Below, piece after piece: positions 25,362-33,010 of a DNA stretch of 64,000 nucleotides (the stretch's first letter is position 1; every line of letters begins with the position of its first letter). Below the pieces are notes generated by a model. That model had not been told where the DNA came from and ran no database searches. It saw only the letters and a list, made by a program, of their open reading frames with translations. The stretch is taken from contig NZ_NNRI01000008.1 in NCBI RefSeq assembly GCF_002270415.1, positions 124,001-188,000 of the forward strand, given 5' to 3'. The position numbers and the translations under genes are program-made. The DNA comes from Mesorhizobium sophorae (GTDB lineage: Bacteria > Pseudomonadota > Alphaproteobacteria > Rhizobiales > Rhizobiaceae).

Positions 25362-25745
25362 ATGAGCACGCGCAGGGACCGCCTGAAGAAACTGGTCAAG
25401 GTGCAGGAGCAGTTGAAGGCGCTGCACGAAACCCGTCACGCCACCTTCCTTGCCGCGGCCGGCGCCGCCGAGACCGAAGCCCGGGATCTGGTCGGGCATT
25501 TCGACCGTGCCGATTCCCTCTCCGGCGTGTTTCCCGATCTCTACCATCGCCGCATTGCCAGCGCGGTCGGGCGCCAGGAGGCGAGCCTCGAAAGCGCCAG
25601 GCAGGAAGCCAGCCTCATCGCCGCGGCAACCGCCCGCACCAACATGGTTGAGCGCGCCTACAAGGACGTGCGCAACCGCGACGAGCGCGAACGCTCCGAC
25701 CGCGAGCGCCTCGACCTGATCGCGCAGAAGCGGAGCGCAGAGTAG
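25362..25745 (+). CDS. FliJ-like coiled-coil flagellar protein
   Basis: A 127-residue, highly charged protein that looks almost wholly alpha-helical (KLVKVQEQLKALHETRHATF; ETEARDLVGHFDRAD; NRDERERSDRERLDLIAQKR). FliJ, the general export chaperone and central stalk of the FliI ATPase, is a short two-helix coiled coil of similar size, and the gene lies directly after fliR in a rhizobial flagellar cluster where no other fliJ is seen. FliJ is my best reading, but coiled-coil sequences are weakly specific, so another flagellar accessory protein is possible. It ends the flhA-fliR block. Confidence 0.55.
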   Translation: MSTRRDRLKKLVKVQEQLKALHETRHATFLAAAGAAETEARDLVGHFDRADSLSGVFPDLYHRRIASAVGRQEASLESARQEASLIAAATARTNMVERAYKDVRNRDERERSDRERLDLIAQKRSAE

Positions 25746-25790
25746 TGCCGGGGTGCTGATAGTTGGTCCAGATCTGCCAGACTAATCCTC

Positions 25791-26624
25791 TCAATGTCCG
25801 GAATTAGGGTTGCGAAGAGCGCCCATCCGCCTGCTGCGGTCGACGTTCATGCTAACTTCAGTGACCAGCTTGCGGCGAAGAGCCATAGTGTAGTCGTTTG
25901 GCCCCTTCGGCGTTATGACAAAAGCTTGGGATCCGCCAATGACGAATTTGGCAAAATAGGATGCCAATGGTTGGTCGGGATTCTCATCTTCCGTTGGAAT
26001 GGCGATCGCGTTGATCGTGTATCCCTTGGCAATGGCGTTCAGCCTGCTCGGCTGAACAGGAAGTCCGTCGTTGTTCTCACCATTGGAAGAGATGTCGATC
26101 ACTTTCTTGGCCGCCTTTCCAGGAAACTGGTCGAGCAGAAGACTTCCGACGTCGATGGCCGAGGAAACGGATGTTCCGCTTCGTCCTCTGCGAATATTGC
26201 CGGTATCGCCTCTCTTGTTGATCACCGACGCAGCCGCCTTGGCATCTTCCAGCCCGCAGATGCTTGTCCATGGCAGCACCATGCCTGTGTGCCCGGGGCT
26301 CGACCATTCAAAGTAGGCCACGCCGATGCAGCCAACATAATTTCGGGTGATGGCCGCGATGATCTCGGGCGAAGTGAGCGCTGCGGCATGTCCCTCCCGC
26401 TGCAGGTCAGCAATCTCCGGATCAATCGAAGACGAGTAATCGACTGCGAATACGACAGCAACATCAACATTGGCGGCATGTGCCTGCAGCCCCCAAAACA
26501 CCGAAGCGACAAGCGTTCCCCCCACTCTCAAATAACAGCTGGCCCGCTTTGCCAGCGCTCTGACCGTCTGCATCAGAATGCCGCTGCGTATCGCCCGCGC
26601 CAGAAAGCTTGCCAGCGCCACCAT
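25791..26624 (-). CDS. DUF1194 family secreted von Willebrand A-like protein
   Basis: A probably exported protein with a vWA-like fold. A MIDAS-type motif is visible in VVFAVDYSSSIDPEIADLQR (D-x-S-x-S), followed by IAAITRNYVGCIGVAYFEWS and KKVIDISSNGENNDG. DUF1194 proteins are typically ~250-270 residues. I chose the ATG at 26624 because GAGGG lies 8 nt upstream; another ATG at 26573 would place a cleaner signal peptide (ending GLQAHA) at the N-terminus. Function is unknown. GC looks lower than in the flagellar genes around it, so transfer is possible. Confidence 0.8.
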   Translation of the reverse strand: MVALASFLARAIRSGILMQTVRALAKRASCYLRVGGTLVASVFWGLQAHAANVDVAVVFAVDYSSSIDPEIADLQREGHAAALTSPEIIAAITRNYVGCIGVAYFEWSSPGHTGMVLPWTSICGLEDAKAAASVINKRGDTGNIRRGRSGTSVSSAIDVGSLLLDQFPGKAAKKVIDISSNGENNDGLPVQPSRLNAIAKGYTINAIAIPTEDENPDQPLASYFAKFVIGGSQAFVITPKGPNDYTMALRRKLVTEVSMNVDRSRRMGALRNPNSGH

Positions 26625-26709
26625 TACAGTGCCCTCGCGACAGGTCCGGCCGCCGACCGAGACCATGGGCCCTGTGCTGAGTGGCGGTCCGCTTGGGAGC
26701 ACGTTCGCA

Positions 26710-27708
26710 TCACCGGCAAGGCTCATCACATTCCTCCACTGGACCTGAATTGGCGGCGGGACGATTGCCCGCCCAGGCTGCCGGCGCCGCGGCAAAGGCA
26801 GGGGCCGCGTCTAAGGGCGGTATCGGGCCGGTCAGCAGGGGCGCGCGCGCCCGCGGCGTTCGGTTCGACATTGCGACGGACAGGATCGCACCGAGAATGA
26901 TCGCGGCACCCAGTGCGCCTGCGGGTGAGTTCCGCTCACCGAGCAAGATCGCCGCGCCTAGAGCCCCGAAGACGCTTTCGGCACTGACGATCACGGCGGC
27001 ATGGCTAGCGGAGGTAAAGCGCTGTGCGGCAATCTGTATGCCGAAAGCGATCGCGGTGGAGAACACGCCGAGGACCGCCAGTTCCGGGCCGGCTGCAAAT
27101 GCCGCGGCCAGTGAAAGGTTGCCTTGCATTGCCCCGAGCGGCAGGGCGAAGGCGGCGGCGCCGAGGAACTGTGTCGCCGCCGTGGTGAACGGCCGCGCAT
27201 GGGTCTGCATGTGCCGGCCGAGTTCGACCATCCAGAGCGCATAGCAGGCAGCCGACAGGATGGCGGTGAGATCGCCGCTGCTGAGACTGGCGAACCCGCC
27301 GGACAAAAGCAGGGCACCGACCATGGTCAGCCCGGCGGCGGCTGCAAGACTCGCTGTCGGACGTTCGCCGATGAGCAGCCAGGCGGCCAGTGGTGTCATC
27401 ACGGTTGCGGTGCTCACCAGGAAGCTTGCATTTGTGACAGTGGCGCCGAGATAGCAAAGCTGCTGAAGCGTGATGGAGATGACAAACAGCGCGCCCACCC
27501 TGGCCAGGCTGGAGAAATGGCCCGGCCCGGCAGGCAGTCGCCTTTCGGTCAAGACAAAGGGCAGCACAAGCAGCCCACCGATGAGGCAACGCAGGCCGAC
27601 GGCGCTCAGCGCGTCGAGATGAACAAGCACTGTCTTTTGCGCGACATTGCCCAAGCCCCATAGGGCAGCGGCAAGCAGCAGCAGCAAATTGGCCCTAAGC
27701 TTGGACAT
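26710..27708 (-). CDS. EamA-family (DMT) transporter
   Basis: A 332-residue inner-membrane protein with about ten hydrophobic segments arranged as two EamA repeats (LLLAAALWGLGNVAQKTVLV; LSAACYALWMVELGRHMQT; IVSAESVFGALGAAILLGE). Such DMT proteins export metabolites or amino acids; the substrate cannot be told. The ATG at 27708 has GAGGGG about 9 nt upstream; a GTG three codons earlier is less likely. The last ~35 residues (Pro/Ala-rich) are an unusual soluble tail. It is divergent from the BTAD regulator and in line with the DUF1194 gene. Confidence 0.88.
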   Translation of the reverse strand: MSKLRANLLLLLAAALWGLGNVAQKTVLVHLDALSAVGLRCLIGGLLVLPFVLTERRLPAGPGHFSSLARVGALFVISITLQQLCYLGATVTNASFLVSTATVMTPLAAWLLIGERPTASLAAAAGLTMVGALLLSGGFASLSSGDLTAILSAACYALWMVELGRHMQTHARPFTTAATQFLGAAAFALPLGAMQGNLSLAAAFAAGPELAVLGVFSTAIAFGIQIAAQRFTSASHAAVIVSAESVFGALGAAILLGERNSPAGALGAAIILGAILSVAMSNRTPRARAPLLTGPIPPLDAAPAFAAAPAAWAGNRPAANSGPVEECDEPCR

Positions 27709-27932
27709 ACACCGCACCCCTCGGACTAAAGCCCGTCGCGGGTTGCGATGGCTCCAATCACTTCAGGGCGCCCGGTTCGGTCCGCTACGACCCGTGTTTC
27801 GTTCAGGTGCCCCTACTTAAGCGATGCCTTAATTGATCTACCGTCACAGGAGCGCTTGAACGCATGGTTCTACCGGTTGCGAAGCGTTAGTTTTGAGTTA
27901 GGATTTCGTCAGGCTGGGAAGCTGTTAAGAAA
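27709..27932. promoter_or_regulatory. Divergent promoter region between the EamA and BTAD-regulator genes
   Basis: About 224 bp separate two divergent genes. The part from 27810 to 27930 is clearly AT-rich against the genome and likely contains both promoters. I see no confident -35/-10 pair or dyad operator. Confidence 0.35.
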
Positions 27933-29912
27933 ATGCAAAGTGAGGACAGCGTCGCCGCAAGCAAAATCTCACTCTTCGGCGGCTTCCGGATTGAAAAGGA
28001 AACTGTTGGTCCGCTCTGGTTGACCGGGAAGCGGGGCCCCGCGATCATTGCCTATCTGGCCCGCTGCCCGGGCATGGCGGCGACAAGGGAAAGGCTGGCT
28101 GATCTGCTATGGAGCGATAGCGACAGCGAACACTCGCGCAACAGCCTGCGGCAAACCCTCAGCGTTCTACGCCGTGATCTATCACGGGCGGGTGTGGATA
28201 TCCTCCATTCCCGGAGGGAGTTGATCGGCCTCAGGCCGGATGCGGTTCGAGTTGACGTCGAGGAGTTTGAATCCGGGCTCTCCGCGCGTTCCGCGCCGGA
28301 ACTCGAGACGGCTCTGGCGCACTACACCGGACCGTTTCTTGATGGGGTTTATCTGGGGAGCAACGCTTTCGACGACTGGGCGGCGGCTGAACGCGACAGG
28401 CTGCTGGGCCGCGCGCTTGAGTCCTTCGAAAAACTCGCCCGCCTCGTGGACACAGAGGCCGGACTCGCCCTGGCGGATCGAATTCTGGCCATGGACCCGA
28501 CCCGGGAGGAGTCCTATCGGCTCAAGATGGAATTGCTTGCCGCATGTGGCCAGCGCGACAGGGCGATAAGGACATACGAGGCTTGCAGGAGCATGCTGAA
28601 GAAGGAGTTCGGCGTTGAAACCAGCCCTGAGACGCGAGCGCTTTGGCAATCCCTGCTGTCTGCCGCCGACACGACGTCAAATCTGCAACCGGCAAATGCT
28701 GCTCCGGCCGGCCAGCGCTCCAGGCGCCCTTCCATCAGCGTTGCCGACTTCGTCAACCTGACCGGAAAGCGAGGCGACGACTTTTTCGCCAGGGGGCTCG
28801 TCCAGGACATAACCACGGCCCTCTCCGAGGTGGCCGACTATGTCGTGCTCTCCGCGCTTCCGTCCAAGGACAAGAGCGGCGATGAATCCAAAACGCCGGG
28901 AATGCTCCGGCCGCGATACATGCTCAGCGGCAGCATCCAGCGATCCGGCAACGGGCTGAGGGTGAACGTCCAGCTTGTCGATGCTGGCAGCGGCCATAAT
29001 GTCTGGGCCCAGAAGTTCGACGGCCACTCGGAGAACGCGCTCGAATTCCAGGACCGGATCGCACGGTCGGTTGTGCTGGCTGTGACCCTCGAACTTCAAC
29101 TGACCAACTGGAAGGTTCGCGACAAGAGCCCGCCGGGCGCCCCTGAAGTGCGCAGGTTGGTGAACGAAGCTCTCATGAAGTATTTTGAGATGACCCGGGA
29201 CTCACTGTTGGTCGGGATAGAGCTTGCCGAGAAGGCGGTTTCGGTGGGCCCCGACAACGCCCGTGCACAGCGGACGCTTTCGATTGCAATTTCCATGGGC
29301 GTGGCGTTTGGCGCGCTGCCTCGCGAGCCAGGGCAGATCGAGCGTGCGGTTGAGCTTGCGGAAGCAGCGGTGCGGGCAGTGCCCGACGACGAAATTGCCC
29401 GCTGCATCCTGTCATTCGCTCTCGAAAGTTCCGGCCGAATCGACGAGGCGATCGCCGAATGCCAACATGCGATCAGCCTCAACCCAAGCTATCCGAGTGG
29501 CCACGGCGATATTTCGATGCTCTTTGCGTTGCGCGGACAGGTTAGTGAAGCAGTGCGTGAGGCCAACGAGGCAATCCGGCTCGGCACGTATGACGTCATC
29601 GATTTCTGGCGTCACCATGGCCTGGCTGTGGCACTGTTCGCCGGCGGAGACAACCGGCGGGCGCTCGAAGCCGCTCGCAAAGTGGTCAGGACAAAGCCGG
29701 GCTTCGTTCGTGGCGCCCTTTATTGGGCCGCCGCCGCTTCGGCAACCGGAAACAACGAAGAAGCGACACGGGCCATCCATCATTGCCTGTCACAGCTTCC
29801 TCATCTCAACCTCGGTAATGTCTGCCCCGGCTTTGTGCCACGCTATGTGAAGGATCATCATCACGCGAGGTTCCTTGAAATGCTGTCGAGGGCTGGCCTT
29901 CCTGCTTCCTAG
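27933..29912 (+). CDS. BTAD/TPR transcriptional regulator
   Basis: A 659-residue cytoplasmic regulator. Residues ~10-95 form an OmpR/SARP-type winged helix (SLFGGFRIEKE; NSLRQTLSVLRRDLSRAGVD). Residues ~95-245 are a bacterial transcriptional activator domain (DVEEFESGLSARSAPELETA; SYRLKMELLAACGQRDRAIR). From ~268 a segment (ISVADFVNLTGKRGDDFFAR; YMLSGSIQRSGNGLRVNVQL) resembles the TolB-like N-terminal domain seen in adenylate-cyclase-like regulators. TPR repeats fill 440-650. No kinase or cyclase catalytic domain is present. The ribosome site is weak. Targets are unknown; the adjacent EamA gene or the secreted protein downstream are candidates. Confidence 0.82.
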   Translation: MQSEDSVAASKISLFGGFRIEKETVGPLWLTGKRGPAIIAYLARCPGMAATRERLADLLWSDSDSEHSRNSLRQTLSVLRRDLSRAGVDILHSRRELIGLRPDAVRVDVEEFESGLSARSAPELETALAHYTGPFLDGVYLGSNAFDDWAAAERDRLLGRALESFEKLARLVDTEAGLALADRILAMDPTREESYRLKMELLAACGQRDRAIRTYEACRSMLKKEFGVETSPETRALWQSLLSAADTTSNLQPANAAPAGQRSRRPSISVADFVNLTGKRGDDFFARGLVQDITTALSEVADYVVLSALPSKDKSGDESKTPGMLRPRYMLSGSIQRSGNGLRVNVQLVDAGSGHNVWAQKFDGHSENALEFQDRIARSVVLAVTLELQLTNWKVRDKSPPGAPEVRRLVNEALMKYFEMTRDSLLVGIELAEKAVSVGPDNARAQRTLSIAISMGVAFGALPREPGQIERAVELAEAAVRAVPDDEIARCILSFALESSGRIDEAIAECQHAISLNPSYPSGHGDISMLFALRGQVSEAVREANEAIRLGTYDVIDFWRHHGLAVALFAGGDNRRALEAARKVVRTKPGFVRGALYWAAAASATGNNEEATRAIHHCLSQLPHLNLGNVCPGFVPRYVKDHHHARFLEMLSRAGLPAS

Positions 29913-30063
29913 TGGAACCTGGCTACGCGACCGGGATCGTGGCGGCCATCTCGCAGCCGGATTCAGTCCGCGTGCTTGGAACAAATGACCGGCCAGACTG
30001 TTCACCTCTGATACGACGCTGACGTGCCCGCTGGGTAAGCGGCGATCTTAAGGAGTTCTCATC
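29913..30063 (+). other. Intergenic region upstream of the small secreted protein
   Basis: A 151-bp region between the BTAD regulator and the small secreted protein. Apart from TAAGGAG at about 30050-30056, the ribosome site of the next gene, no motif stands out. Confidence 0.3.
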
Positions 30064-30504
30064 ATGAACATTTGGTCCACGTTTCGTTCAGCCGCCTTTG
30101 CAGTCATCGCCACTGCGGGCGTAAGCCTTGCCAGCGCCGCGCATGCCGACAGCGGCACGATCCGCTTCTCCGTCTACAAGGCTGCCTTCTTTGTGGGTGG
30201 CTCTGGAGGCGAAGGCACGCTGACATTCCATGGCCGCCGCTATCCCGTCTCTGTCGGCGGCATCTCGGGCGGCCTCGCCTTCGGGGTTTCCAAGACCTAC
30301 TTCCAAGGTACCGTTCGCCACATTCGCCGCGTCCGGGATGTAACGGGGGTCTATGGGGCGGCGGGCGGTGGCGGTGCGCTTGGCAAAGGGGCCCAGGTGA
30401 TCGTCATGACCAACGACAAGGGCGCCCAACTCGAGCTCACCGGCAAGCAGGTAGGCATGCAGGTCAACGCCGATCTCAGCGGTATGGCCATTACCGTGAA
30501 GTAG
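30064..30504 (+). CDS. Small secreted protein of unknown function
   Basis: A 146-residue protein with a clear signal peptide (about 1-28, ending SAAHA before DSGTI) and a glycine-rich body (AAFFVGGSGGEGTLTFHGRR; YPVSVGGISGGLAFGVSKTY; LELTGKQVGMQVNADLSGMA). The repeated glycine pattern and length vaguely recall SYLF/DUF1134 (EipA-like) periplasmic proteins, but I would not assign it. AAGGAG precedes the ATG. It lies between the BTAD regulator and the rod-binding flgJ, probably in its own unit. Confidence 0.7.
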   Translation: MNIWSTFRSAAFAVIATAGVSLASAAHADSGTIRFSVYKAAFFVGGSGGEGTLTFHGRRYPVSVGGISGGLAFGVSKTYFQGTVRHIRRVRDVTGVYGAAGGGGALGKGAQVIVMTNDKGAQLELTGKQVGMQVNADLSGMAITVK

Positions 30505-30763
30505 GACGTCGCTCCGTTCGGCGTCCCTGCGGTCGGTCCACTACGCTGCATACAACGGCCGGCTTTCTGGCCATGCCATTTAGGAAGCCGACGTTCCGCT
30601 TTCGGCCAAAAACGCGACGTCCGAATGGTGGCTTGGCGATGTCCGCAGTTGGTGGCGGGACCAAGAAACATGCCTGCGTTCCACCCCTGCCCGCCGCGCA
30701 AGCCTGCCACAAGCTTGTTGAGGCATGGTCTGGCTAAGGAAAACCGATAAAAGGCGGACTTTC
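30505..30763 (+). other. Intergenic region before the rod-binding gene
   Basis: A 259-bp gap between the secreted protein and flgJ. It must hold the promoter for flgJ-flgN-FliL-like, but I see no clear -35/-10 or CtrA site. Near the end, AAAAGG (30749-30754) serves as ribosome site, and the 14 bases at 30757-30770 are identical to those around the second flagellin's TTG start. Confidence 0.4.
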
Positions 30764-31333
30764 TTGGCGATTTCTCCACCCAGCGACATCGTTATGGATG
30801 TGGCCCGAGCCGTCGACCCGACGGACATCGAGGCCGCCCGTGCCGCGCTGACCAAGCGCGCGGGCGGTGCTGCCGGGACGTTTTCGGTCGACACCGCCGC
30901 TTCGGTCGACGCCGGCTCGATCCTGTCGCGGGCAACCGCCGACAAGGCCGCGACGACCGACCCGGCCAAGAAGTTCAAGAAGTTCGAGGCAATGGTGCTG
31001 CAGACCTTCATCCAGAACATGCTGCCCAAGGACACCGAAGGCGTCTACGGGAAGGGCCTAGCCGGCGACATGTGGAAATCGCAGCTTGCCGAGCGGGTGG
31101 CCGACGTGATGGCCGAACGCGGCGGCATCGGCATCGCCAAGTCGATGCTCGCCGACCACTATCTCGAAGGCAAGCGCGTCGTGTCGGTCGGTCCGGTTTC
31201 GGGCGGGCCTGAAAAGACCGAGATCGATCAACAGAACAGCCTGTCGACCTCGCTGGTCCACGAATTGCAACGCAAGGCGGCCCGGTCGATCACCGGTGAC
31301 GACACCGCCATCAAGACAGACATCAAGATCTAG
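30764..31333 (+). CDS. flgJ: Rod-binding protein FlgJ (no muramidase domain)
   Basis: FlgJ caps the growing rod. From a TTG at 30764 the 189-residue protein begins MAISPPSDIVMDVARA and carries the rod-binding domain (KKFKKFEAMVLQTFIQNMLP; GKGLAGDMWKSQLAERVADV; GGIGIAKSMLADHYL). It lacks the muramidase half of enteric FlgJ, as usual in alphaproteobacteria; a separate transglycosylase is encoded at 11385. An ATG at 30725 is open but adds 13 residues without family support, and AAAAGG is better spaced for the TTG. The gene starts the last flagellar block. Confidence 0.85.
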   Translation: MAISPPSDIVMDVARAVDPTDIEAARAALTKRAGGAAGTFSVDTAASVDAGSILSRATADKAATTDPAKKFKKFEAMVLQTFIQNMLPKDTEGVYGKGLAGDMWKSQLAERVADVMAERGGIGIAKSMLADHYLEGKRVVSVGPVSGGPEKTEIDQQNSLSTSLVHELQRKAARSITGDDTAIKTDIKI

Positions 31334-31429
31334 GAATGCCCCCGAAACCGGCAGCCGGTTTTGGGAAGATCATGCCAAAACACTGAGACAGTGCGTATCC
31401 GAGTTCAATCTAACCAGACCGGGATTCTC

Positions 31430-31855
31430 ATGGCCGACTTTTCGGAATTCACCGCCAACCTGCCAGCACGCACGACCGCGTCGGAAGCGCCGATCCCGTT
31501 CGCGCGCCCGGGCAACCTTGCCGCCATCATCGGCCGCATCGAGGAAGTGGTCGAGGAAGAGACGGCCGGCATCCGCAACGCGACCAACTATGATCTCAAG
31601 GCGTCGAACGCCCGCAAGAGCCGCTATCTCTACGAACTGACGCGCGCCATGCGGGGCGGCAGCGAAGCCGAATTCCTCGAACAGCACCGCGAGGGCCTGA
31701 CCCGGCTGCGCCAGAAGCTGGCCAAGAACGAGGCGGCGATCCTGGCTCACCTCAGCGCGGTCAACGAGGTTGCCAGCCTGCTGCGGCACGCCATCCAGCG
31801 CGCGGAAACCGACGGCACCTATTCCGCCGGCGAGTTCGGCTGGATGAAGGCATGA
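31430..31855 (+). CDS. flgN: FlgN-like flagellar export chaperone
   Basis: A 141-residue helical protein, with NLAAIIGRIEEVVEEETAGI, NARKSRYLYELTRAMRGG and LRQKLAKNEAAILAHLSAVN, fits the FlgN family of chaperones for FlgK and FlgL. Position after the rod-binding gene also matches rhizobial clusters. I start at the ATG at 31430 (MADFSEFTANL); the frame is open upstream to 31361 without support. The call depends partly on location, since short helical chaperones are weakly conserved. Confidence 0.72.
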   Translation: MADFSEFTANLPARTTASEAPIPFARPGNLAAIIGRIEEVVEEETAGIRNATNYDLKASNARKSRYLYELTRAMRGGSEAEFLEQHREGLTRLRQKLAKNEAAILAHLSAVNEVASLLRHAIQRAETDGTYSAGEFGWMKA

Positions 31856-31922
31856 TGTCGAACACTATGCCCAGCCAAAAAGATAGTACCGCTTTCCCAT
31901 CGCCAGGAAATGACAAGGCCTG

Positions 31923-32438
31923 ATGCTCAAGGTCATCGCCATCGCCGTCTGGATCTGCGCCGCCACGCTCGGCGCCGTGTTCTATTCGTTCCAGGCAGCC
32001 GGCGAGCGCGGTGTCGGCGAGACACCGAAGCCGATGCTGGGTGGCCTGGACTACGTCAAGACCGACATCATTTCGGTACCGCTGATACGCGATTCCCAGA
32101 TCGGCGGCTATTTCCTGACCAAGCTTGTCTACACGGTCGAGCCCGAGCAGATAAAGAAGCTGTCCATTCCAGCGGAAGCGCTCATCACCGACCAAGTCTA
32201 TACCTACCTCTATTCCAATCCGCAGATCGACTTCACCAATAAGGCGACGATCGACCTCGATGCCTTCCGCGCCGCGATCCGCGATACCGTCAACACCCGT
32301 GTCGGCGCCACTTTGGTGCATGAGGTTCTGATCGATCAGGTCAATTTCCTGAGCAAGGACGAAATCCGCGACAACTGGCTGCGCCGAAAGAAAAGCGAGA
32401 CGGCGGCGGAAATGACCAAGGCATTCAAGGAACATTGA
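31923..32438 (+). CDS. FliL-like membrane protein
   Basis: A 171-residue protein with one N-terminal membrane helix (about 2-24) and an extracytoplasmic domain (DSQIGGYFLTKLVYTVEPEQ; DLDAFRAAIRDTVNTRVGAT; HEVLIDQVNFLSKDEIRDN). The order of a strand-rich start, a helical middle with 'lr..i.d.vN...G' and a final 'vli.q.nfl' echoes FliL, although identity to the FliL at 1060 is low. It lies 67 bp after flgN and closes the flagellar region, so a flagellar basal-body role is likely. The exact function is unknown. Confidence 0.6.
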   Translation: MLKVIAIAVWICAATLGAVFYSFQAAGERGVGETPKPMLGGLDYVKTDIISVPLIRDSQIGGYFLTKLVYTVEPEQIKKLSIPAEALITDQVYTYLYSNPQIDFTNKATIDLDAFRAAIRDTVNTRVGATLVHEVLIDQVNFLSKDEIRDNWLRRKKSETAAEMTKAFKEH

Positions 32439-32526
32439 GCAGCCCGGCTCGCCGTTGCGCCTAAGCCCCCGGGTCACGCCGAGACGTCATCCGCTGCGGC
32501 GATAGGAACCAGCCACCGGAATCCGC

Positions 32527-32557
32527 GTTGACGTAAACGTCAACCCAAAGCTATATG
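32527..32557 (+). promoter_or_regulatory. Promoter with 18-bp dyad operator upstream of the SCP2 gene
   Basis: GTTGACGT-AA-ACGTCAAC (32527-32544) is a perfect 8-bp dyad with a 2-bp centre. It overlaps a -35-like TTGACG (32528-32533), and TATATG (32552-32557) follows after an 18-bp spacer. From memory this dyad resembles the proposed site of the MerR-family regulator LiuR, which controls branched-chain amino acid and acyl-CoA breakdown in proteobacteria. The dyad and promoter shape are seen; the regulator is inferred. Confidence 0.6.
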
Positions 32558-32635
32558 CGACTGTGATCGCGAAAGCGCGCGGCATGGAGCTTCGAGCGCC
32601 GCTGCGTGACTGATGCAACAGACAAGGAGAACAGC

Positions 32636-32920
32636 GTGAGCGTTCAGGAGATTGCAGAGAAGATCAAGTCGCGCGTGGCGAGCAGCGGATTCGATCGTTC
32701 GGTGAAATTCGACACCGGCGCCGACGGCGTCATCGTCATCGACGGCACAACCATTTCAACCACTGACGGACCCGCCGATTGCACCATCAAGCTCTCGCTC
32801 GACGATCTGGATTCGCTGATATCGGGCGACCTGAACCCGACCATGGCGTTCATGACCGGCAAGATAAAGGTCGAAGGCGACATGACCGTCGCCATGGCGC
32901 TCAGCCAGCTGATCGGCTGA
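32636..32920 (+). CDS. SCP2 sterol-binding domain protein
   Basis: A 94-residue protein made of a single SCP2 domain (VQEIAEKIKSRVASSGFDRS; CTIKLSLDDLDSLISGDLNP; TMAFMTGKIKVEGDMTVAMA), a fold that binds lipids or acyl-CoA. The start is GTG at 32636 with AAGGAG about 6 nt before it; a GTG at 32606 would add ten unsupported residues. It has its own promoter with an operator-like dyad and its own terminator, so it is a single-gene unit. The bound ligand is unknown. An acyl-CoA-related role would fit the operator. Confidence 0.9.
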   Translation: MSVQEIAEKIKSRVASSGFDRSVKFDTGADGVIVIDGTTISTTDGPADCTIKLSLDDLDSLISGDLNPTMAFMTGKIKVEGDMTVAMALSQLIG

Positions 32921-32937
32921 CCGCTTGTGAGACGCAC

Positions 32938-32970
32938 AAAACGCCGCCCGATGGGCGGCGTTTTTGTTTT
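32938..32970 (+). terminator. Rho-independent terminator of the SCP2 gene
   Basis: AACGCCGCCC (32940-32949) pairs with GGGCGGCGTT (32953-32962) over GAT, then TTTTGTTTTG. It begins about 20 bp after the stop. The run of A on the other side also lets it act for the minus-strand gene that ends at 33011. Confidence 0.92.
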
Positions 32971-33010
32971 GAGCCGAAGCCGGGTGGCCGCTTCGGGCAG
33001 CCCTTGCAGC

